This document shows positions 10,244 to 21,600 of a DNA stretch of 64,000 nt, piece by piece. The stretch is taken from the NCBI GenBank assembly GCA_014529385.2, contig CM043947.1, forward strand, positions 100,489,811 to 100,553,810. The letters run 5' to 3'. The notes beneath the pieces are model-generated. The model had not been told where the DNA came from. It saw nothing but the letters and a program-made list of their open reading frames with translations, and did not search any database. The stretch is from Adiantum capillus-veneris. Lineage: Eukaryota; Streptophyta; Polypodiopsida; Polypodiales; Pteridaceae. How positions within the stretch are numbered: the stretch's first letter is position 1; each line of letters begins with the position of its first letter. A program made the position numbers and the translations under genes.

Positions 10244-13200
10244 TGAGAGGTGGAAGTGAAAAAATAGACCCGGTGGCCTCTACACCAAGACTATGCACAA
10301 ATGGCCTCATCATGGGGAATACGCAATAGGGGCACCACCTAGCAAGACATGCGGCTAGGACGCATACATATACACAATGAAACATGCCATGGAAAACAAT
10401 TTCATGATCCACACCCAAATGTGGAATGGGGTGGCCAGAGAATAAGGTGAGAGGAGTGGTGAGTGAGTCAGAATGGGCTCGCTACTCGTGCATGTAGTAA
10501 GGAAGATAATGAGGTAGGGGAAACTTGCGAGTATGCTCACTTATCATACAAGAGGTGGCGAATCCGCACACCTCAAGATGGAAGTAGCAAGATGATAGGA
10601 ATATGAGAGGGAGAGAGAGAGTGTGTGTGTGTGTGTATGGTGGCGAATCCGCACACCTTTACATAAGCAGAAAAGAAGGCAAGGAACAAGCATATACCAT
10701 ACTCACAATGAGATGTATCCAAAACGACACAAAGTATGGCACCAAGATGGAGTGTGTTGATTGCTTGCAAAATATGAATACAATAGGTAGCGTATGGCAG
10801 GAAAATGAGAAGGGGACAAGATCGTAAGAGGCATAATGGAGAGATGGGAGTTGATGGAGAGGAATATCATGAGTGTGTCCACCCTTCTTCTTCTTGAAAT
10901 TGTGCCTTCAACCCTTAATTACAAGTGGTGTGGAGGTGTGGTGCTCATCTTTTGTGCATGGTGATGGTGATGATGATGGTGTTGTGATTATGTGATCAGG
11001 GTTCATGCTACAAGAATGTAGCAAAAGAGTGTGTGTGGATAGGTGTGTGTGTGTGTGTGTTTTTAGTGAGCTCTCATGGCCTCCTTATATAGGGAAGGAG
11101 GGAAGGTTTTAGCAATATTTCTAATTGAGGTGAGTGTCCCACTCTAGTGACTAGGACAATGGGGTGCATGTGACTGTGGCTCCCATATTATCTCCTCATT
11201 ATTTAAAATACCAGAGTCAATAGAGAGAGAAGAAGAGAGAATGTGGGTAGGATATAGAGGATAGGAGATATTTACAATAGTCTAGCTTTGGATAGACATA
11301 AGCTTATTAGGGAGAGAAGAGAGAGATAAGAAAATTATAAAAGAGGTTGTTGAAGGTGGATAATTGTTGATGAGGATGGATCCTCCAAAAATGGTGATAG
11401 AATCACTCTAGACTTGCCAAGACCTCATTAACACTAGGTTGGTAATGGGACACTTTTATGTTCTGTTAAGTGACCATTTTCCTTGAATTATGTCAAGAGT
11501 TTCAAAATGGATTTTGAGGTGCTATCTGTCTAGAAAGTTGTCTCATGAGCTGAGAAAAACTCGACATTTTTTTGGAATATCAATTCCATCTTTAACCTTG
11601 TCCTTGCACAACATTTCACAACCTAAACTGTGTGAAAAAGCGGGTCCTGTTTTTGGCTTTTTTCAACTTTTTGCAACTGTGCCACTCTAGAATTCATGTT
11701 TGTGAGGTCTATAATGCTAGAGAACTATCTTTAGTAGTCCTCAACATGTCCTAATGCTTCTAGGGAGAAATAAATGTTAAAGTTGTAAGTTATGACCAAA
11801 TTACAAAAATTGTCAAATCCTGTTTTTTAGCCAATTTTAGCTCTTCTATGATTTTTTTGGTGGCTTTCATGATATCCAAATGCACTGTTGATTTTCTATG
11901 TTGCATATTGTAACATAAAGCTAATATTCCTTGAGTTTTGGGGCACCTAATACCCTATTTTGCATAGTAGACAACGATGGTTGATTTTTTCAATTATAGA
12001 AGAAAACGAAACATTCTAGTATATCAAGTATAACTTTTTCAATATTGTTAGTTTCTTGTGACAACTACATGCATTTTGTAGGTAGTAACCATATCTAGTC
12101 ATAAGGATCAAATCTGGCTAGATATTGAATAGTTTCTATGGGATTCTACAACTCATAATGTTGAACCCAGTTTTTTCATGTTTTCTGTATTTAGCACTTC
12201 ATCTTTGTCCCCAAGATTCCCCTTGGTAAGAGATGTATTATTCTTTTGACATGCTCCATGGCTCCTTATGAGCCTAAAGGACAATAGGGAACTAAGAAAA
12301 GATGCATATATTATTTGTATTGAGCATGGCTATAGAAACTTTGATGATAGGTTTGCAGAATGGTAAAATTCAACTTTTTTGTACCTATTTCTTTTGGAAA
12401 AACAAAAATTAGTGAGTGAGAAGCAATCATATGTTATGATCACCAACCCATTGAATTTAACTAGGGAATTTATCTCAAGTCCTACAAAAATCCCTAAACT
12501 TATTTTTATGCAACAAAACGTAAGAAATGACTGTTTTGATGAAAAGGTACTGGTCCATCAACTTTGGAGGCTTGGTGTGACCAAAAGATGAGAAATTTTA
12601 CAAGTTTCTTATTTTTTTCATGTGTAGTAGTCCTTGAACTATAACCTCATGAAAGGATTTTACAAAATGAGTGGATCTACTATGGTTTTGGAGGTTTTTT
12701 TCAAAACCCTGAAAGGACACTTTTATGTCCTGTTAGGTTACCAACCTAGTGTTAAAAGAGCTTTGTCTCTTGTAATCATGCTTGAAGACTTGTAGAACCA
12801 TAGCCATTCTAGAGGGAAGAAAACTAGGGATGGCCTGTGTCACCATTACATGAGAAAACTGGGGTCCACTACAAAAATCATAGCTCCGCGTTCATAACTC
12901 CAAAAATTCTAAAAACATTTGAGCTAAAAGTTGAGATCACTAGCTACATCTTTCATGTTGAACGCTCCTTCAGATTCGGGGTTCTTCTTTACTTAAAAAA
13001 ATCAGCCAAATAATGTATTATTTGTGGCTGCAAAATCTTTTGGTGGTCCCCTTTGAGTGGACTTCTCTCTTGTCTTCAAGTGTAAGCTCCTTCATGTGTA
13101 TGAAAACATGACCTAGATGTTTTGAAAAGATTGGCAATCATCTAGATGGAGGTATTATTGAAATTTGAAAGTGGGGTTGAGGTTTGAAAATGAAAACTAG

Positions 13201-13507
13201 TGAATAAAATATTTGGTAGGGTGGAATAATATACATACATGAAAAATATATTAGAAAATACTAAAATATATAATGTAATTTAGAATATATATATTTAATA
13301 TTTAAGGTCAAAAGAGAGATCAACAAAGAAAGCTTACTTATTTATGCTACATCGTGATTGATTAGCATAAGTTTTATTTATTTAATAAAGGCTAAAAAGT
13401 TAGTGAAAAAGGAAGAAAAAATCAAAAGTAACTTATATAATAGGAAATATTTTGGTAAAAGGGCAAAAATATATGGGGGGTTCCCATGCATGGAAAAGCT
13501 TGCCTCA
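10244..13507 (-). repeat. E1 5' LTR, interrupted
   Basis: 3264 bases: the 1856-base LTR plus a 1324-base nested insertion (11432-12755 including the duplicated target) plus an 84-base extra segment near 10562-10645. The extra segment carries GA and GT runs and is bounded by two copies of GGTGGCGAATCCGCACACCT, so it looks like a tandem duplication or slippage event. Ends with GCCTCA followed by the TTAG target duplicate. Confidence 0.85.
11432..12751. mobile_element. Non-autonomous terminal-inverted-repeat element nested in the E1 LTR
   Basis: The corresponding point of the other LTR is uninterrupted (near 2828), which defines the insertion exactly. Ends are CACTAGGTTGGTAA and TTACCAACCTAGTG (perfect 14-base inverted repeat, 15 if the flanking A/T is counted). 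The flanks give a TTAA duplication (11428-11431 and 12752-12755); a TA duplication with 15-base ends fits equally well. A direct repeat of about 28 bases (GGACACTTTTATGTYCTGTT core) lies just inside both ends, at 11447-11475 and 12714-12742. No ORF above about 70 codons. A piggyBac-like (TTAA) or mariner-like (TA) origin is possible. Confidence 0.85.
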
Positions 13508-13511
13508 TTAG

Positions 13512-14745
13512 CAAGAAGGACTGTTTGGGTGCGAGGGAGGATTTGAGGCTTTTGAAACATCTCCCCACCTCTAATAGTCCACGCCGTGCCCCCAATGGAA
13601 AGATTGTGCTTCCTAAAGCACCATGGATGCTTGCAAAAGAAGAATTAGACAAAGTGAAGGGTACCATTGCTTCTATTCGCAGACCAATAGGATACATGAG
13701 GTCACTAAAGGGAGCTTTCACAAAAGCAAAGAAAGGTGGAATCATTTCAATTGTATGGGTTGAATGTTCATGATTGGCACAAGATGCTTCAAATAATGTC
13801 CCTCTCTCTATTCTACATATTTTTTGTGTGTATGACTTTCTCTCACTTTCCCTCTCCTTTATTTACATTGTATTTCATTCTGCTGGTGAGTATGTGTATG
13901 TGTCGGGACAAGAAAGTCAGGGATGCTATTTTCAAACTTGGAGAGCTAGTAAGGTACACCACAAGACTCCACTCAACTACACTTTTTTTTATTCACACAA
14001 TAATCTCAACTAGCACTTAGTGTATCCTTGTGTGTTTTCTTGCAGAGGTCCAAGGAAATTGAAATAGATGCTTTCCCTGCTGCTCAAACACTTGCAACAG
14101 AAACTGTATTTTCCATTGAGGATGCTTTTCCTTGATCGGTCCTTCTTAGTCACATCCACCTCTTGGTTCACATGGTGGAGGAGATCGCTCTATGTGGAGT
14201 AGTGCACGCACGATGGATGTTATTTTTAGAGAGGTTTTTAAAGACTCTCAAAGATTTTGTGCGTCTCCGGTCTCAACTAGAGGCATCTATGGTTGAAGGT
14301 TGGATCGTGAAAGAGGCATTTGTTTACATCTCAAATTATTTGGCACAAGTAATTCCTTCAAAGCCTCGCATGTGATCAAACGAGGAAGATGCAAGGACGA
14401 CTTCACACTTGCCAAGTGGAAAGGGAAAACTACTTAACATGGATATGAATCTATCCCGAGTGGTCAGTAACTTTTTTATTCTCAATGCAAAGATTATGAC
14501 CAAGTGGGTGGGCTTGTGGACAATGGAAAAGGCAAGGCGTTTGCAAGAGAGAGAAGCATGGAAGCAAGCACATGGAGGAAGGAGGAGGGCACCCCTAGTG
14601 CCTAGACACATTGCATGTTTCCCATATCTCATTAGTGTGGAGTGGATTCATGAGAGTGGCCGAAGCAAAAGCACGTGGAGAGGAGATCACCAACAAAGAA
14701 TGGGAGTATGCACGAGGTTGCATACCAAAGGTAGAGTACTCATAT
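13512..14745 (+). pseudogene. CACTA transposase TNP2/DUF4218 remnant, copy A, 3' part
   Basis: Resumes the transposase after E1: CLGAREDLRLLKHLP, APWMLAKEELDKVKGTIAS, GYMRSLKGAFTK, then NVHDWHKMLQ before a probable intron. A short exon (KKVRDAIFKLGELV, about 13915-13951), a second intron ending TTGCAG at 14045, and the DUF4218-type segment follow (HARWMLFLERFLKTLKDFVR, EGWIVKEAFVYISNYL). TGA at 14133-14135 stands where copy B has CGA (26731-26733). The C-terminal stretch to about 14730 is Arg/Lys rich. No element terminus was found beyond it. Confidence 0.85.
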
Positions 14746-15564
14746 ACCTAAACCATATTGTAAATTTTTTTCTTGATTTTATCTTTGTATTTGGGGGGGG
14801 GGGGGGGGGGGGGGGGGGGGTGTTGTTTTGTGTTTACCTTAGGTTGTAGTGTGGTTGATCGTAAGGTTGAGCTTCCAAAGACGAGTGTGGTAAACCCCCT
14901 TTGATGAAGTCACTGAAAGAAAATTGAAGCTCCTCCTCAACCCGAATGTGCGTGTGTGTTTGGGTGAGTGTGCGGCGTTGTTGTTGTTGTTGTTTGTGGG
15001 AGGTAGAAGGTGGAGAGAGATGAACTAGGGAGAGAAGGAGTGAGGGTGTGGGAGGTGGAGAGGGGGGGAAGGAGCTTGAAGATGAGGCAATGGCAGAGAG
15101 GAAGAAGGGCAGGGTATGTAGAAAAATGCGGCACAGTCTACCCTTCTTCCTTTTTAGGCGCCAAGCTTTATTGTGGGTATTACCGTGAGCATTACCACAT
15201 GTATTACCCTGCTAATTTTCGTGACCCGTCATTTCAAACGGATACAAGAATATCTGAGGTTGCTGGAGGGGGGGGGGGGGGTACAAACCACCTCCTCTAC
15301 CCTTAGATATCAATTATTTCATTTCTTAGGCTTTTGAGTTTCTTGATGAAGGTTTTTAATTTTTTTATGAGTATTTTTTTGGTAGTACTTTTAGATGTTT
15401 TTTAATTGCATTTTTTAAGTCCACTTTTATTTTAAAATATTTGTAGCACTCATTGCTCTTTATTCTCTTTGAATTTAATGTCATTTCTTTTTTTAAATTG
15501 AAATTTAGAATCTTTTCTAATTAATTGTTTATTTTTAGGACACATATTACTATATAAAAAATTT
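14746..15564. other. Low-complexity spacer between CACTA copies A and B
   Basis: Contains a run of 28 G (14793-14820), purine-rich repeats around 15000-15100, a run of 14 G (15268-15281) and an AT-rich tail. No gene or element boundary is recognisable. The long G runs may have assembly or sequencing length errors. Confidence 0.6.
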
Positions 15565-17510
15565 ATCGCGTGTTCAGAACATTGGCTGGGATGATCGTGG
15601 CCCCCCTGGAGGCCCTGAGCGCAATCGTTGGCTTAAGGAAAAATTACCTTGCACTTGCACCAAGTTCAAAAGGGAAATTCTTTGCTTGGGATGCAGTGCA
15701 TTGGAGCACGTGAAGAACAAAGGGCTTTGGCATCCTTGAAAAAGCACTCAGAGAGATGAGAGGGTCACTCACCCATCCCTTGAGGATGTCTCCCATTGGT
15801 CTGTGTTTGGGTGTGGTGCACCAGCGCGCAAGGCCGAACGGTAGAGGCAAGAGCAATTGGATGATTTGGGTGCACCGCATGGTGATCCTCCCATTAGCTC
15901 TACTTCAACGACTCCTGTGGCATTTTTCGCACTTTGAGGCAGTGGATGAGCACATGTTCAACACATGTGATGAGTTAATGGCTCATGAATGCGGTGTGTG
16001 CGAGGATAATTGCCAGCCCTACACTCAATGGGCAACTGCAACAGAGGATAGATTGATAGAGGGTGCTTGAACACCTCTTTACGATGGTGCACAGTACTCG
16101 GTGTTCGGGTATTGTTGAAAGTCCTCAACCTACAAGAAAAATTTGGTTGGAGCAATGCAAGTGTCAATGCACTCCTTGGGTAAGTTTGAAATATGGATCC
16201 TTAATTATATACCCTTCATTCGCTTTATGGTGCTGCCTCCTTGCAATTGTACTAATACGCTTGGTTGTTGTAGTTTGATGGACAAAATATTACCAAAAGA
16301 TCACCACATGCCTCTAGATTGTTGACGAGCTAGATCGTATGTCACTGCACGTGGAATGGAGTATGAAAGTATCCATGCGTGCGTCAATGATTGCATGCTA
16401 TACCGCAATGAGCATACACATGCTACCTCATGTCCCATGTCGGGGAAGCACGATACAAGACCAAAGTGAGCGGTCCACACCTACCCCGCAAGGTATTGAG
16501 ACATTTTCCATTAGTTCCATGTATTCAACACATGTTTAAAAGTAGGTCTATCGTGGAGCTTCTCGCATGGCACGCCAACCACTTCTTAAAGGATGGAATT
16601 ATGCGTGTCCCTGCCGATTCACCTGCATGGAGGCACATCAAAACTCAATGGTCAGAGTGTGGGTTGGAGCCTCGACATTTGAGGCTTGGGTTCGCAAGTG
16701 ATGGTGTCAACCCCTTCGGCACTAAGTCTAGTTCATGGAGCACTTGGCCTGTGGTGATCGTCAACTGCAAAATTACACCATGGGAGACAACCAAGAAGGG
16801 TAATATACTTCTTTCTTTGCTTGTGCAAGGGAAGTACAAAGTGTCAAATATTGGCGTCTACCTCAATCCCCTCATTGAGGAGTTGGAAGAGTTATGGAGA
16901 GGCATTCCCCTTGTAGATGTCTCACTTGCAAAGGGGGGAAGAGAAGCCGTTGTGAGGGGAATCCTTATGTGGACTATGCACAACTATCTTGGGCTTGAAC
17001 AAATTTCTGGCATCTCTCTTTTTCTCTCTCTCCCTTGAGTTTTGTCTCTCTCTAACGATATGATATGTATGCATAATTGTTCACATCGAGTCACAATGCA
17101 TGTCCTACTTGCGGGCCATCATTGGTGACAAAGAGGCCCGATCCCTTGTGCAAGGTAATCTATCCAAACAACCATCGTTTCTTACCCCAAGGGCATAGCA
17201 AGCACAAGGCTCCAACAAATAAGAAGACCCCTCTAAAGCTCACGATGGCAGATTGGGCAACCATTTGGGAAGAGCAATACAACAACAATCCGACTCCATG
17301 CCCTCCACCAAATGGTATGTCCAAGTATTCCATATATTTAAGGCTTCCATATTGGAAGGAGTTAAAAATATAACACCTCTTGGATCCCATGCACATATTC
17401 AAGAATGTAGCCCAAACACTATGGGACCACATTATTGGCAATAAGGACTCTTTGGGTGCGAGGGAGGATTTGAGGATTTTGAAACGTCTCCCCACCTTGC
17501 TACTCTACGT
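15565..17510 (+). pseudogene. CACTA transposase TNP2 remnant, copy B, 5' part
   Basis: Second copy of the family seen at 1-1727, roughly 85-90 percent identical by eye, and more complete at its start. LPCTCTKFKREILCLGC...HVKNKGLWHP (about 15643-15735) resembles the N-terminal transposase-associated zinc-binding domain. The open stretch 16430-17038 carries HLPRKVLRHFPLVPCIQHMF, DGVNPFGTKSSSWSTWPVVI and LLVQGKYKVSN; 17077-17373 carries NACPTCGP; 17377-17500 encodes MHIFKNVAQTLWDHIIGNKD and AREDLRILKRLP. It is interrupted at 17510 by E2 and resumes at 26174. Some frame breaks before 16430, so probably inactive. Confidence 0.85.
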
Positions 17511-18610
17511 TGTGAGCGGGATGAAAACACACACAGCGCCTCTATAACGACCCGACACACACTCTTGGGAAGATACACACACACACACACTGTGGGGCAC
17601 CACTCGGCTTACACAACACACCTGGCCACTCCACACAGACACACACACACACACACACACACACACCCAAAAACCTCAGCTCAAAAGAGGAGAATTTCTG
17701 ATGTTTAGATACAATTGATCTTGGGCCAACACCAATGGGGCAAATAGCTCACACAATATGGGTAAAATAAGCCAGATACAATCACAAACTAGAGCAGAAA
17801 CTTCGCTCATAGGGGAAACTTACATAGAAAAACAGCAGGAAAAGAGTGGGGAATTTGGCAAAATGGACAGCGCCATCGCGTTCGGAACGGCCCAAAACCC
17901 CAGTCTACAATGTCAAAGTGCTCAAATCCGACCTCGGATGAGCAGTTTACGGCCAAAACAGGCTCCAAAATGAGCAAAAACACAGTTGCGGCTGTTCCTC
18001 CTCTCTTCTCCACGTTTTTTCTAGTCTTCTCTCTATTTTTTCAGTTCCCACACTTATCTTTATTACTTGGGCAGCCTTGGCCTTTTAGATGATCTCACAC
18101 GGACCCCGAACAGGCCAAAAACTGACCTCGCAGTGCATAGTTGTCACCTTTTTGCATCATTCGCACACCTGGGACTCATCTTTTTTCCAATAATGCATCT
18201 CGCCACCACGTGAAGTGGCCCCAAAAAGTGGTCCTAATGATGACCTTTCTGCATAACTATCACAAGAAAACACCCACGTTGTGTCCGTCCTCATCTGCGT
18301 GCAAATATTGACCTCGTTCGCCCTCCTGACGCCACTAGATGCCATCTGACGCACCTGCTGACCTCATGTCGTCGGCCCGCAGATAGCTTCCTCGAGAAGT
18401 TTTACACGCTATAAACTCCTCATTATTGTAGAATAACACAGTGGTACTGGTAATAGTGAAAATCGATGCACTATGTACACCCTGTCCTACCTGTACACAT
18501 GTGGGCCCCACATAACCACCTGGCTAAGGAAAATGGGCAATCCTTTATTTGATGCACCATGCATGTATATGTACATATGCGCAATCCCTTGCTCCAAAAA
18601 ACTCCTGACA
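17511..18610 (-). repeat. E2 3' LTR
   Basis: 1100 bases, TG...CA ends, matching 25040-26173. It has a longer CA run near 17638-17667 than its partner, which instead carries about 50 extra bases near 25150-25205. Otherwise the two are very similar. No gene inside. Confidence 0.92.
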
Positions 18611-18630
18611 TAATTTTCCCATCCCCTAGC
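18611..18630 (-). other. E2 polypurine tract
   Basis: Minus strand reads AGGGGATGGGAAAATTA just before the 3' LTR start TGTCAGGAG, a purine-rich primer in the expected place. Confidence 0.7.
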
Positions 18631-18638
18631 GTGCTAGA

Positions 18639-21600
18639 TCATTCATGATCAGCAGCAGCAAAGAGAGATAGGAGACTCGCCGCATCACAAGTCTCCTCAT
18701 CCCTCACCAACACTGCTTGATCCACAGACAGCTCATCTTGCTCCACCATCATCAATCTAGCATGATACAATTTAAGACGCAATCCATTTACCCTTGACTT
18801 ATGTAGAACACACTGATATGTGCCATTTGGAAAACACTCCACTACCTTGAAAGGGCCTTCCCACTTAATTTGAAACTTCTTTTGGAATGTGTTGTCCAGC
18901 TTACTGTTGTAGCGCAAAACCAAGTCATGTTTCTTGATACCCTTACTTTTAACCTTTTCATTTATCTTTGCCAAAGCCTTATCCTGCATCTACCCATAAT
19001 GCTCCAATGCGCTCATCCTATCCAACTGGACCTCTTGTAACTGCAAGAGCCTCTCTTTGAATGCATCACTAGGCGACCCAAGCAACTTCTCTAACATCTT
19101 GACCGCAGGCAACTCTACCTCCACAGGCAATAGTGCTTGCTTTCCATACACCAAATGAAATGGAGTAAACCCTGTAACTGTCTTCACCGAAGTAAGGTAA
19201 GCCCATAATGCACTAGGCAATTCCAAATCCCAATTCTTTCTTTGGTGCTCTGTCACTTTAGAAAGAATTTGTACCAACTCACCATTGAATCTTTCATTTA
19301 AGCCATTACACTGCGGGTAATAAGGAGTGGTATGCTGGTGCCTAATCTTCATCTTTGTGCATAAGAAGTCTAGCAGTTTAGCTCTAAATCCTGGCCCCTT
19401 ATCTGAAAGTAGCTCTAATGGCACCCCAAACTTGCAACATATTTCATCATACACAAATTTTGCCACATCCTTTGCAGTGATCTGTTTTACTGCTATAGCC
19501 TCTGTCCATCTAGAGAGATAGTCCACTGCCGTCAAGATATAGCTTTTGCCCCTGCTTGTGATAGGTAACGGGCCTATTGCATCAATCCCCCACTTTTCAA
19601 ACACATCAAACGCCATAATGGTTTTTCGTAGCTCTGGCTCCAACACTCTCTTCCCAAATTCTTGACATCTATTGCAAGACCTACACCAATGGTGAACATC
19701 CTTGTGCAAACTAGGCCATACATACCCCTCTTGCAAAATCTTATGCAAGGTGATCTTTAGAGCAAAATGGCCACCACATGCGCCTTCATGATTCTCTTCC
19801 AACACTCTGTAAAGCTCCTCCCGCCAAGGTACACGTCTCAACATGAGATCAGCTCCTTTCATGTACAAGACATCACCAATCAATTTGTACCTGTATGCTC
19901 TACGCACAAAGCCATACTTCTTAGACTTCTGAATCTGCTTTGGAATGATTCCTGTTAGCAAAAACTCCTCTTCTTGAGCCAAAATTTCCCGGCCATGATA
20001 AAGAGGTAAATTGGTCCTCAACACGAATAGCTCCCCAATCATGCCTTGAGCTGCTTCATGTGCCTCTCCATTTAGAGCACGTTCAATGTGTCTGATGCTC
20101 CATGCTTCAAACTTTTTTAATAGGCCTTTAATTCTAAAGCACATTTCCTTCAATGAGGTGTTCTTGCTCTTCCACACACCCAGCACTTGCTTCACCACTA
20201 ACAAGGCATCACCTTTTATGCTCAACCTTCGAACCCCATGCTTCAAACAAATGTGTAATCCAGCTTCCAATGTAGCATATTCAGCCTCATTGTTACTATG
20301 CGCATCCAATTTGAATCCTCTCTTGCATACTAGCTTCCCCTCTGGATCATAAAGTGCTATACCCCCTGAAGCTGCATCGTGGCTCTTTCTGTATGAACCA
20401 TCAAAGAACACCACATGTGCATTGCTGATCTCTGGCACTTCTTCAACTACCTTTCTCACCACCTCTTCCGTAACAATAAGGGGATTCTCCTTGTAGGTCA
20501 ACAAATCAGCTAAGGTAGCCCTTGTACTATCTTCCACTAGAAAAGAGAACTCAAACTCTTGCAGCTCAATTACCCATTTCTTCACCACATTTGACATGTT
20601 AATACCATTAATTAACTGTGGCAAAAAGGCATAACTCGTCAAGAAAACAAAAGGCCGTGGTAGCAAGTAATGACGAAATCGTCCACAAGCAAATATTACA
20701 CTGGCCATCACTAGCTCTACTTCCGATAACTTTCTCTCCGCTACCAACTTCACTCGGCTTGCACAATACACTGGCCTCATATAATGGCTGCCCTTTCCCT
20801 TTTGCAATAGCATGGCTCCAATGGAATCATCCCCTGCTGATGGATTTACATAAAAAAATTTCTCCCAATCAGGAGCCTGCATGGCTGACAACCCCCCTAA
20901 CACCTCTTTCACCTCTTGAAACACTTCTTCACACTTGTCATCCCATTGCAATGGATCATGCTTTGCCACTTGTTGTAATGGATAAAGAAGCTGCGAAGAC
21001 AATGGAATAAACCGTGCCATGTACTTCACTTTGTGTATAAAGGTTGCCAATTGCTTCGTACTCATAGGTGATGGAAGAAGAATAATAGACTTCACCTTAT
21101 CTGGATCAGTCTCAATGCCATTTTCTGACACCATATGGCCCAATAACTTCACCCTTGGCTGTGCTAGATGACATTTCTTTGGATTTAGTTGTCCTCCACA
21201 TTCATCATATCGAGCCAATACCATCTGCAGCTTCTCATGGTGATCAGCCCTACTGCTATAGACACAGAAGTCATCCATAAAAGCTTTAACACAACTACCA
21301 ATGAATGGTTCCAACACCCAATTTGCTCTCTCTTGATAGAAGGAAGGTCCATTTGACAACCCAAATGGCAATACTGTGTAGCAATAGCAGCCCCATGGCG
21401 TAATAAAAGTTGTCTTTGTGCGGTCTTTAAGAGCAATCTTCAATTGAAAATAGCCTGAAAAACCATCACACACACTGTACCTCTCATAACCTGCCACTGA
21501 ATCCAAGATCTGATCGATGAATGGAAGAGGATATGGGTTCTTCTTAGTGGCTGCGTTTAAGGGTTTAAAATCCACACAAATTCTCCACTTCCCATCCTTC

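Larger units (their letters stand above)
1728..13507 (-). mobile_element. Ty3/gypsy LTR retrotransposon E1, Tat-like, with an element nested in its 5' LTR
   Basis: Element of about 11.8 kb in minus orientation: 5' LTR 13507-10244, primer site, upstream ORFs, gag, protease, reverse transcriptase, two RNase H domains, integrase, polypurine tract, 3' LTR 3583-1728. Gene order is that of gypsy elements; a second RNase H before integrase is the mark of the plant Tat lineage (Ogre, Retand). The LTRs differ by only a few percent by eye, apart from the nested element and an 84-base indel, so insertion is moderately recent. It splits CACTA copy A. Coding capacity is lost: two amber codons, two single-base deletions and a changed YxDD box. 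Confidence 0.9.

Noticed and set aside
11432-12751. Calling the nested element a CACTA transposon because it begins CACTA
   Set aside because: With exact CACTA ends the three flanking bases are TAA and TTA, not a duplication; TTAA or TA fits perfectly and no CACTA subterminal repeats are seen.
18990-18992. Programmed amber readthrough in E2
   Set aside because: Programmed stops in retroelements lie between gag and pol; this one lies near the integrase C-terminus, so a point mutation is simpler.
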